Below are positions 21,437 through 32,800 of a DNA stretch of 64,000 nucleotides, piece by piece. Position 1 is the stretch's first letter. Every line of letters begins with the position of its first letter. The DNA lies in contig OY726559.1 in assembly GCA_963383645.1 (NCBI GenBank), forward strand, positions 110,320,235 to 110,384,234. Direction: 5' to 3'. The position numbers and the translations under genes were made by a program. Origin of the DNA: Muscardinus avellanarius (taxonomy: Eukaryota > Chordata > Mammalia > Rodentia > Gliridae). The notes under the pieces are model-generated. The model was not told the DNA's origin, did not search any database, and saw nothing but the letters and a program-made list of their open reading frames with translations.

Positions 21437-22257
21437 AGTTCAGCTGGGCACAGTGGAGCATACCTATAATCTCAGTGTTTGCGAGTCTGAGGCAGGAGGA
21501 TTTCAAGTATGGTACAAGTATGGAGGCATTCTACCTCCAAGTACACCCCAAAACTATTTTATTTTTTAGTTTGAAATAGGTGTTTCTAGGTTTCTGAATG
21601 TCTTGCTAAGTGGCTGAGGCTGTCCTCAAAACTGCAATACTCCTGTCTCAGCCTCCCAAGTACTGAACTATATAGGTGTGTGCCACCATGCCAGATTTTT
21701 TTTTTAAATGTGATTCTGGGGATGAAACCCAGGGGATTCTACCTCTGAGCTACACCTCCAGCCCTATTTTATTCTTTTATTTTGAAACAGGGTCTCATTA
21801 AGTTGCTGAGGGCCTCACTGAGTTGCTGAGACTATCCTTGAATCTGTAATCCTTCTGTCTCAGCCTCCCAAGTACTAGATTACAGGCGTGTGACACAGCA
21901 CCTGGCTTATTTTTTATTTAATTAATTAATTTATTTATTTATTTTTTTTTTTTTGCGGGTCTGGAGATGGAGCCCAGGGGCATTCAACCTCCGAGCTACA
22001 TCCCCTGCCCTATTTTTTTATTCTTTATTTTGAAACAAGGTGTCACTATATTGCAGAGGGCCTCACTAAGTAGCTGAGGCTGGCTGTGAACCATGGTCTC
22101 ACTCCTGAATGCCAGGATGACAAGTGTGCGCCACCACGCCCAGCCTCCTGAGTATATTTTGAATATTATACCCTTATAACCTATGATTTCCACATATTTT
22201 CTCGCACTTGGTGGATTCTCTTTTTTCATTTTTGAAGTGCTAAGGTGGAACCAAGGA

Positions 22258-22288
<31 letters not shown>

Positions 22289-22972
22289 CAGTACTCGGGA
22301 TGGAACCCAGGGGCATTCTACCTCCAAGCAATACCGCCAGCCCTATTTTTCATTCATTCTTTATTTTGAAACAGGGTCCCACCGAGTTGCAAAGGGCCTC
22401 ACTAAGTAGCTGAAACTGTCTGTGACACGTGATCCTCCTGTCTCAGCCTCCCAAGTACTGGGATTATAAGTGTACACCACCACGCCTGGCTTGAATTGTA
22501 CTTTTTTTTTTTTTGGTACTGGGCATGGACCCCAGGGGCACTCTACCTCTGAGCTCCACTCCCAGCCCTATTTTTTATTCTTTATTTTGAAACAGAGTCT
22601 CACTGAGTTGCAGAGGGCCTCATTAAGTAGGTGAGGGACCATCTCTTTTCTTTTTCTTTTTAATGTTTTAATTGGTGCACTGTAGTGGTACATCTCAGCG
22701 GGGGAGAGACCCTTTCCTTGACACCGGCCCAGGTTTCCCCTCCCAGCCCGTGGTCTGGCTCTCCTTGGCTGCCTGCATTTCTGCCCTTGGACCTAAGCCG
22801 CTCTCCGGCCCCGGCCAGGAAGACTCGGCCGTTTCTAAGAGTTGCCCGGTTCCTATCAGGAGTCAGCTGTGAGGCCCACCATCGATCTGTGCAAGCACCT
22901 CCACACCCCTGCACAGCAGCCCACACGAAATGCCCCGACACAGCCCTGCTCGCACACAAATCCACCTGTCTA

Positions 22973-23018
<46 letters not shown>

Positions 23019-23723
23019 GTGTCTGCACACACCACCATCTTCCTCTGTGACCTTCACGTGTGGACGCAGGACCCTGCCCGGAGCTCGGCCTCTGCCCCCG
23101 CCCGGCCCTGCCGGTCCTGACCACTCTGCGCCTCCCCAGGCAGGAGTTCGAGGCAGAGCGGAAGCCAGACCTGCGGCGCGACGTCTACCTGCAGGACATC
23201 CACTGTGTCTCCTCCCTGTGCAAGGCCTACTTCCGCGAGCTGCCTGACCCCCTGCTCACCTACCGGCTCTACGACAAGTTTGCTGTGAGTTGAGGGGCGG
23301 GGCGTGCACTGAGGCGTAGACAGCCCAGCGTGCCCCGTGCCAACCCGAGGCATAGCCGAAGGACGAGAACACAGGCAGGCGTTCTCGGGGAGCCAGCATG
23401 GTGGCACACGCCTGTCATCGCAGAACTTGGGAGGCTGAGACAGGAAGATCAAAGGTTTAAGGCCAGTCTCAGCAACTTAGAGAGGCTCCCAATAATTTAG
23501 TAAGAGCCTGTTAAAAAAAAAATAAATAAACGGGCACTGTGTGTACACCTGTAATTCTAGTACTTGGGAGACCGAGACAGGCGGATCGCAGGTTCATGGC
23601 CAGCCTCAGCTACTTAGTGAGGCCCTCTGCAACTCAGTGAGACCCTGTTTCAAAATAGAGAATAAAAAATAGGGCTGGGGGTGTAGCCCAGAAGTAGAAA
23701 AGCCCCTGGGTTCCATCCCAGAG

Positions 23724-23765
<42 letters not shown>

Positions 23766-23829
23766 AAAAGGTCCAGAGTGTAGCTCAGAGATGGAATACT
23801 TCCTGGGTTCAGTGTTCAATCCCCAGTAC

Positions 23830-23877
<48 letters not shown>

Positions 23878-24125
23878 CCTTTTTCTCTAAAGTGTGGGGA
23901 AACTCTGGCCCTGGCAGAGTGGACTCCACCGCTGCATCCTGTGTGCGGTCTCAGGCCCTTGGGGAGGGCATCGTGGAGAGAGACCAAAGAGAAGAGGGGT
24001 GGGGAGGCAGAGGCGGCAGGAGCTGGGACACTGGGGAGGAAGGATCTATTCCCCAATAATGCTTTTCATTTACTACAGGCTGAACCCAGGGGCATTCTAC
24101 CTCCAAGCTATACCCCAGCCCTATT

Positions 24126-24168
<43 letters not shown>

Positions 24169-27100
24169 TTTTTGCGGGTCTGGGGATGGAACCCAGGGGC
24201 ATTTGACCTCCGAGCTATTCCCCCTGCCCTATTTTTTATTCTTTATTTTGAAACCAGGTCTCACTGAGTTGCAGAGGGCCTCACTAAGTAGCTGAGGCTG
24301 TCTGTAAACCGTGATCCTCCAGGTCTCAGCCTCCCGAATGCTGGGATTACAAGCGTGCGCCACCACGCCCGGCTTTATTTTATTTTATTTATTATTATTA
24401 CTATTATTTATTTATTTATTTTTGGTGGTACTGGGATTCCTGGAAGCCCTCTACCTCCGGGATACACTTCCACGGGCTACACTCCCAGACCTATTTTTTA
24501 ACATTTTTATGTGGAAACAGAGTCTCTTAAACCAGTGAGGCTGGCTCCGAACCAGCGGGATCCTCCTGTCTCCGCCTCCCAAGCGTGGGGATTACAAGCT
24601 TGCGCCACCACGCCCGGCTCTATTTTATTTTTTATTAAAAAAAATTTTTTTTGCGGTACTGGAGATGGAATCCAGGGGCATTCTACCTCCAAGTTATTTT
24701 TATTCTTTATTTGGAAACAAGATCTCACTGAGTTGCAGAGGGCCTCACTAAGTAGCTTAGGCTTTCTGGGAACCTGGATCCTTCTGTCTCAGCCTCCCGA
24801 ATGCTGGGATTACAAGCGTGCGCCACCACGCCCGGCCTATTTTTATTTTTATTTTGAAACAGGTTCTCAGGTTCTCACTAGGTTGATGAGAGTGTCACTA
24901 AATTGTTTTTTGTTTTGTTTTGCGATACTGGGGATAGAACCCAGGGACACTCTACCTCTGAGCTCCACCCCCAGCCCTATTTTCTATTCTTTATTTGGAA
25001 ACAGGGTCTCACTGAGTTGCAGAGGGCCTCACCAAGGAGCTGAGGCTGTCCTCCAACCGCGATCCTCCTGTCTAAGCCTCCCAATTGCAGGGATTCCCTG
25101 TCCTGGCTATAGCTGTCTTTTGTAGGCTCCAAACTGACTAGTGTCTACTAGGTCACGGTGCCCCAAAGAGCAGGGCGGGCGCAACGGAGGAGGGGGATCC
25201 GTGCTGGCTGCCCCCCCATGCTCCTGCGGGGTCACCGACTCCCCTCCTCCCCACTCAGGAGGCAGTGGCAGTGCAATTGGAGCCTGAGCGCTTGGTCAAG
25301 ATCCTAGAGGTGCTTCGAGAACTCCCTGCCCCAAACTACAGGTGCAAGGGGCCGAACCCCCACGCCCCAGGGCTCTTCCCTACCGGAGCCCCAGCCCTGC
25401 CCATCCCACGCTGCCCCGCCTCGCCCAAATCAGCCCCAGCCCCTGCCCCTGCCCCGCCCCAGTCCACTGCCCCGCCCCTGTCCCGTGCCCCGCCCAGGCC
25501 TATGCCCCGCCCCTGCCCCGTGCCCCGCCCAGATCTATGCTCCGCCCCTGTCCCATGCCCCGCCCAGGCCTATGCCCCGCCGCTGTCCCGTGCCCCGCCC
25601 ATATACATGCCCCGCCCCTGCCCCTGCACCACCGCGCCTGTGCCCCGCCCATGTCAGGTCCCTGCCCCGCTCATGCCCCGCCCCTGTTCCATACCCTGCC
25701 CCCTCGTTCCCCGCCCCACCCGTACCCATGCCCCGCCCATATCCATGCCCCGCCCCTGTCCCTGCTCCTCAGCGCCTTGCCCCACCCATGCCCCGCCCTC
25801 GCCCCGCCCTCGCCCCATCCAGGCCCCGCGTGACGCTGTCCCCTCTCTGCAGGACCCTGGAGTTCCTCATGCGACATCTGGTGCACATGGCCTCCTTCAG
25901 TGGACAGACCAACATGCACGCCCGCAACCTGGCCATCGTGTGGGCCCCCAACCTGCTGAGGTGGGCCGCGTGTGGGGCTCCCGGGACAGGTGTCGCTGGC
26001 TGGTGAGGGGTCTTATGAAACCCAGTGAGAAAGGGAAGATAGAATTTCGTGGGGTGGGATGGGGTGCCCTGGGGGAGGTCCTAAGAATGGCGGGGTGCGG
26101 TGGCACGAGCCTGTCATCCCAGGGACTTGAGAGGCTGAGGCAGGAGGGTCACAAGGCACTGGCCAGCCTGGGCAACTCAGTGAAACGCTGCCTCAAAATA
26201 AAATAAAATAAAATAAAATAAAATAAAATAAAATAAAATAAAGGCCAGACGTGGTGGGGCATGCTTGTAATCCCCATAGCTGGGAGGCTGAGACATGAGG
26301 ATCCAGGTTCTAGGACAGTCTCCTTAGCAAGACTCTGTTTCAAATATAAAGAATTAAAAAAAAAAAATCAGGCTGGGGGTGGAGCTCAGAGGTAGAAGGC
26401 CCCTGAGTTCAATACATGCCTGCAATCCCAGTACTTGGGAGGCTGAGACAGAAGGATCACAGGTTTGAGACCAGCCTCAGCAATTTAGCAAGACCCTGTT
26501 GTATTTTTTGGTTTTTGTCTTTTTTGGGGGGAGGAGGGATGGAACCCAGGGGCATTTGACCTCTGAGCTACACCCCATGCCCTATTTTTATTCTTTTTTT
26601 TTGTTGTTGTTGTTCTTAGCTTATTTTTTTTAAGGGTTTTTTGTTTTGTTTGTTTTGTTTGGGTTTTTTTTGTTTTGTTTTTGTCTTTTTTGGAACCAGG
26701 ATCGAACCCAGAGTGCCACACCTGCAAATCAGGTGCTTTGCCACTGAGCTACATCCCGGCCCTTTTATTCTTTAATTTGAAACGGGGATTCACTGAGTTG
26801 CAGAGGGCCTCACTAAGTGGCTGAGGCTTTCTATGAACCGCCATCCTCTGGTCTCAGCCTCCCGAATGCTGGGATTACAAGCGTAGCCACCACACCCGGC
26901 TAAGACCCTGTTTTTAAAATACCTAATAAAATCTGTCTGAGAGTGAGCTTGGAGATAGAAGTCTCCTGAGTTAAATCCCCAGAACAGCCGGGCGTGGTGG
27001 CGCACGCTTGTAATCCCCGCGCTTGGGAGGCAGAGACAGGAGGATCGCGCAGGTTCGAAGCCAGCCGCGCATGCTGGTTTAGGAGACCCTGTTTCCAAAT

Positions 27101-27215
27101 AAAAATGTAAAAAATAGGTCTGGGAGTGTAGCCCGGAGATAGAAGGGCTTCCAGGAACCCCAGTACCACACACACAAAAAAATAAAATAAAAAATAAATC
27201 CCCAGAACACAGCAC

Positions 27216-27253
<38 letters not shown>

Positions 27254-29767
27254 AAGAAAAAAAAGAAAAGAAAAACAGAGATTAACTGATTATGTATATG
27301 GATTAAGAAATGAATATAGAAGCCAGGCGTGGTGGCGCACGCTTGTGATCCCAGCATTCGGGAGACTGAGACAGGAAGATCGTGGTTCACAGCCAGCCTC
27401 GGCTACTTAGTGAGGCCCTCTGCAACTCAGTGAGACCCTGTTTCTACATAAAGAATAAACAATAGGGCCGGGGGTATAGCTTGGAGGTAGAATGCCCCGG
27501 GTTCCATCCCCAGTACCGCAAAATTAAATCAGCGAAACGCAGTGTAGTTAGGGGCGCCCGGGCGAGAGCAGGCATCCTGCGGGAGAGCTGGGGTGGGCGT
27601 GGGGAGAGTAACCCGAGTCCGCTCAGGTCTAAGGACATCGAGGCCTCAGGCTTCAACGGGACGGCGGCCTTCATGGAGGTGCGGGTGCAGTCCATTGTGG
27701 TAGAGTTCATCCTCACGCATGTGGACCAGCTCTTCGGGGGCGCCGCCCTCTCGGGTCAGTATCCTCCCAGTCCACACTCTGGGGAGTCAGTCATTTCAGA
27801 GCTACATGCGGCACTGAGATCAGCAGGTTCGGATGGTGGCGTGGGGAGGACGTGGAGGGACGCGGTCAGGGTGACGCAGGCCCCTTCTGCTGTCGGTCCC
27901 GGGGTAGCTTGGCCTGACTCAGCATCCTGGCTTCTAAGACCACTACTGTTGGCTCACACCCGCGCCGGCCCCTCAGGCCCATGTCCTGGGGTCTCCGGGC
28001 CTCTTCGCTCAGGACGGGGTCCCTCGAGGAGCGGGGCGCCCAGGGCCCTCACCAGGCACGGCTGGGGGCGCTGCCTCCGTTCTTGCCTGGCCGACTTTGT
28101 TCCTCTTCCTAGGCGGTGAGGTGGACAGTGGATGGCGGTCGTTCCCAGGGTCCCGGGCTTCCAGTGGCCCCGAGGACCTCATGCCAAGGTCTCTGCCCTC
28201 CCACCTGCCCAGCATCCTGCAGGCCGGCGATGGGCCCCCCCAGATCCGGCCCTACCACACCATCATTGAGATTGCAGAGCACAAGTAAGCTAGCTTCCTT
28301 CCTCTTCTTTCTTTCTTTCTTTCTTTCTTTCTTTTTTTTTTTTTTTTTTTTGGTGGTACTGGGGTTCCTCCGGGCTACACTCCCAGACCTATTTTTTACA
28401 TTTTTATTTGGAAACAGGGTCTCCTAAGCCAGCGCACGCGGCTGGCTTCGAATCTGCGCGATCCTCCTGTCTCTGCCTCCCAAGCGTGGGGATTACAAGC
28501 GTGCGCCACCACGCCCGGCTCTTTCTCTCTTTCTTTCTTTCATTCTTCTTTCTTTCGTGGGTCTGGGGATGGAACCCAGGGGCATTTGACCTCCAAGCTA
28601 CACCCCCTGCCCTATTTTTTATTCTTTATTTTGAAACATGGTCTCAGTAAATTGCAAAGGTATTCATTAAGTAGCTGAGGCTGTCTGCGAACCGCATTCC
28701 TCCTGTCTCAGCCTCCCAAATGCTGGAATTACAAGCGTGCGCCACTACGCCTGGCTAGTAAACCTCCTTTCTGAACGCTCCTTCTCCATGCTGACCTCTG
28801 TGTTCTGACCCCCGCTTCTTCTCCATTGCCTGCAGGAGGAAGGGGTCTTTGAAAGTCAGGAAGTGGAGATCTATCTTTAATTTAGGTCGCTCTGGCCATG
28901 AGACGAAGCGTAAACTTCCCCGGGGGGCCGAGGACCTAGGTAAGCCTGGGAGGCCGGGGAGATGAGGGGTGCTCTGCTGACGGTGTGTGAAGACTCTTGC
29001 ACTATGAACATCCCTGTTTTGCAGAGGAAAAATCTAGCAAGGGGGCTCTGCGGCCAGCTAAGAGCATGGATTCATTGACTGCTGCTACTGGGGTCAGTGA
29101 TGGTGAGTACAGGTGTGTACACGTGTGTGTGTGTGCACGCACGTGTGTGCATGTGTGGCAACCTGGGCCCATGGGTGTTCAATAATTCTACAAACATAGC
29201 CAGGCACAGTGGCACACACCTGCAGTTCCAGGCTGAGACAGGAGAATCACAGGTTTGAGACCAGCCTCAGCAACTTGGCAAAACCCTCAGCAACTTAGTG
29301 AGACCTCGTTTCAAAATAAAACATAAACTGGGCGTGGTGGCGCACACTTGTAATCCCAGCATTTGGGAGGCTGAGACAGGAGGATCGCGGTTCGCGGACA
29401 ACCTCAGCTACTACTTAGTGAGACCCTTGACAATTCAGTGAGACCCTGTTTCAAATTAAAGAATAAAAAATAAAAAATAGGGCTGTGAATATAGTTGGAG
29501 GTGCAATGCCCTGGGTTCCATCCCCAGTATTGCTTGCCAAAAAAAAAAAAAAAAAAAAAAGGAAAGAAAGAAAGAAAGAAAGAAAGAAAAGAGAAAATAG
29601 GGTTGGGAGTGTAGCTCTGTGGTAGAATCCCCTGGATTCCATCCCCAGTATCACAAAAACTAAAAATAAATAAATAAATAAAAAATTTTAAAAAAAGAAT
29701 AAAAAAAATAGGGCTGGGGTGGAGCTTAAAGTAAAATGTCCCTGGGTTCCATCCCCAGTACTACAAA

Positions 29768-29810
<43 letters not shown>

Positions 29811-32800
29811 AAAAAACCTGGGCAGTAGCTTAGAGGAAGAACACCCCTGGTTTAATCTCCCTCAAATCCACAAACATTTAACGATGCCCGTTCTATACCG
29901 GTCAGGGGATAGATGCTAAATTTCAGCAGTGAGCTTGTGTAAGCCGTGGACATATCTTTGAGCATTTGCTCAGGGGGGTCCCGTGGTTCGTAGGCTGACT
30001 TCAGACCTGCCGTCCTCCTGCCTCAGCCTCCTGAGCTGGGGCCCAAGCGTCGGTGTCTGGTAGAGCAGATGGCCAGTGATGGGGAGGAAGGGGGCCCCGG
30101 GCAGGCGCGGGCGTCTCTGGCTTGGGGGCCGGGCGGAGGTGGAGTGGCCAAGGGAGGCTGGGCCTGGCACCTTCCAGGCCGTCCTTAGTAAGGGGCAGAG
30201 AGCGCTGTCCAGAAACCAGAGCATTGGCTTCTGAGCAGAGGCCGTGCTGACCGGCCCTCTCCTCCCCACAGAGCCGGAGGGGCTGGCGGGGCCCAGCAGT
30301 CACCAGCCACACCCGCTGCTGCCCGAGAGCCTGGAGGGTGATTCTCTGGAAGCCGCGGAGGGTGACCAGGAGCAGGAGGCAGAGGCGCTGGGGGACCCGA
30401 GCTCCGAGCCAGGAACCCCGCGAGCGGGGCGGTCTGCCGCCAGGGCCACGGGCAGCAGCCGAGCAGAGCGCTGCGTCGGCGTCCACATCTCAGGCCCCTA
30501 CAACGTCAACCTGCCTCTGCACATCACCTCGGTCCTCAGCGCACCTCCCAACATCATCTCCAACAAGTCCTTGGCCAGGCTCACCCGTGGCCTCGAGTGC
30601 CCGGCCCTGCAGCCCCGGTCTGGCCCTGCCTCAGGCCCCGGCCCCTCAGGTGAGGACGGCAGAGGGCCCGGGACTTCCCACTGAAGTCCTGACCCTGAGC
30701 ATCCACCCCGGGAAGGGCAGGGGCCTAAGACTCCTTGGGTTTGGGGGTGGATGCCTTCAGTTACAGCCTCGGGTTGGGAGTTGGTAAATCCAGTAATATT
30801 ATCACACTGAGTAACTGTCATGTTGGGGGTTGGAGAATCCAGCAGTATTGTCAGGAGAAGGGATTTCCAGAGCCTTTAAATCATCAACATACTCAGGATG
30901 AGAGTCTAAGTTAGATACCCACAGCAGGGCAATCACAGTGATATAAATACTAACAGCGAGCCGGGCGTGGTGGCGCACGCTTGTAATCCCAGCATTCGGG
31001 AGGCTGAGACAGGAGGATCCGGGTTCACCAACAGCCTCAGCTACTTAGTGAGGCTCTTTGCAACTCAGTGAGACCCTGTTTCAAAATAAATAGGCTGGGC
31101 ATGGTGGCGTACGCTTGTAATCCCAGTGCTTGGGAGGCTGAGACAGGAGGATTGCACAGGTTCGATGCCAGCCTCAGCTACTTAGTGAAGCTCTCAGCAA
31201 CTTAGTGAGACCCTGTTTTCAAATAAAAAAGTATAAAATAGGTCTGGGAGTATAGTCCAGAGGTATAAAGCCCCTGGGTTCTACCCCCAGTACCACCAAA
31301 AAATAAAAATAAATAATAAAAAAATAATAAATAATAAAAATAGGGGGTGTAGCTTGGAGGTGGAACACCCCTAGATTCCATCCCCAGTACTGTAAAAAAG
31401 AAAAAGAAAAAGAAAAGGTTATTTATCTGGAGGGATCAAGGCTAGGAAGACCCACATAGGAAAGGGTCAGAGCCAGGGCCAGCCTTGGCTTCATAACCCA
31501 GGGACTCCCTTTCCCCAGCAGATGAGAAGTCAGAGGCAAACCCAGCCTCAGGCCGCCTGGCTGCCCCGGGTGTGGCGCCCATGACTCCTACCCTGGAGGA
31601 CTGCCTGTCCCAGGAGGTGACGGACTCCTTCTCCTTCCTAGAGGACTCGAGCAGCTCCGAGCCCGAGTGGGTGGGGGCAGAGGACGTGGCAGGCGCAGCC
31701 TTTTCCCATGGGGAGGACGACCCTGGGCTGGGCTACCTGGAGGAGCTCCTGGGAACTGGGCCTCAGGTAAGGAGCAGCCAGGTGGGTTGAGGGATGAAGC
31801 GGAGTGGGAGGTGGACAGGGCATCTGGTCCTGAGCCCCAGAGGGAGGGTGGATAGGGTATCTGGTCCTGAGCCCCAAAGGGAGGGCGGACAGGGCTTCTG
31901 GTCCTGAGCCCCGGAGTGGGAGGGTGGACAGGGCGTCTGGTCCTGAGCCCCAGAGGGAGGGTGGACAGGGCGTCTGGTCCTGAGCCCCGGAGTGGGAGGG
32001 TGGACAGGGCGTCTGGTGCTGAGCCCTGGAATGGGAGGGTGGGCAGGGCGTCTGGCCCTGAGCCCCAGAGTGGGAGGGTGGGCAGGGCGTCTGGCCCTGA
32101 GCCTCAGAGTGGGAGGGTGGAAAGGGCGTCTGGTCCTGAGCCCCAGAGTATGTGTGTGTGTGGGGGTGGACAGGGCGTCTGGTCCTGAGCCCCAGAGTGG
32201 GAGGGTGGAAAGGGCATCTGGCCTGAGCCCCGGGCTCTGCAGCAGGTGCAGGAGTTCTCTGTGGAGCCGCCACTGGATGACCTGTCTCTGGACGAGGCGC
32301 AGTATGTCCTGGCTCCCAGCTGCTGTTCACTGGACTCCGCTGGTGCCAGGCCTGAGGTGGAGGAGGACAATGGGGAGGAGATCTTCCTGAGTGCATACGA
32401 TGACCTGAGTCCCCTTCTGAGCCCTAAATCCCCGGAGTGGGAGGATGTGGGGGATCTGGAGGTAGAGGACGCAGGGTGTGGGGGGCAGGACCCGGGCGAG
32501 GCTGAGGATGGGCAAGTGTGCCCGGAAGTTGGCGGAGACAAGGAGGCCGAGCCTGGGATCCAAATGGGCATCCGGGAAGAGGCCCAGGGGAGTCAAGAGA
32601 TGGGGCTGGAAGTTGGAAAGGCTGGTGAGGAAGACACCAGCTCAGAGGTGGTGGTCAGTGTGGAAGAAGGGGGTAGGGAGAAGGCAGAAGCCCAAGGTCA
32701 GAAGGAGGTTAAAAGAATAGAGGAAGAACCCAGAGGAGAGTGGGGAAAAGAGCAGAAGGAGAGAGAGGTCCGGAGAGTAGACGGGCAAGGAGGAGAGGAA

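Noticed and set aside
25265..26206. 313-codon open frame spanning ARHGAP30 exon 4, intron 4 and exon 5
   Set aside because: Only the exon parts encode RhoGAP sequence. The middle is minisatellite-encoded Pro/Ala/Arg repeats, and the flanking splice sites restore the known domain.
31916..32188. Open frame with repeated GRLVLSPRVGGW-type peptides
   Set aside because: It lies entirely within the ARHGAP30 intron 11 minisatellite, and the flanking exons join without it to give the known protein.
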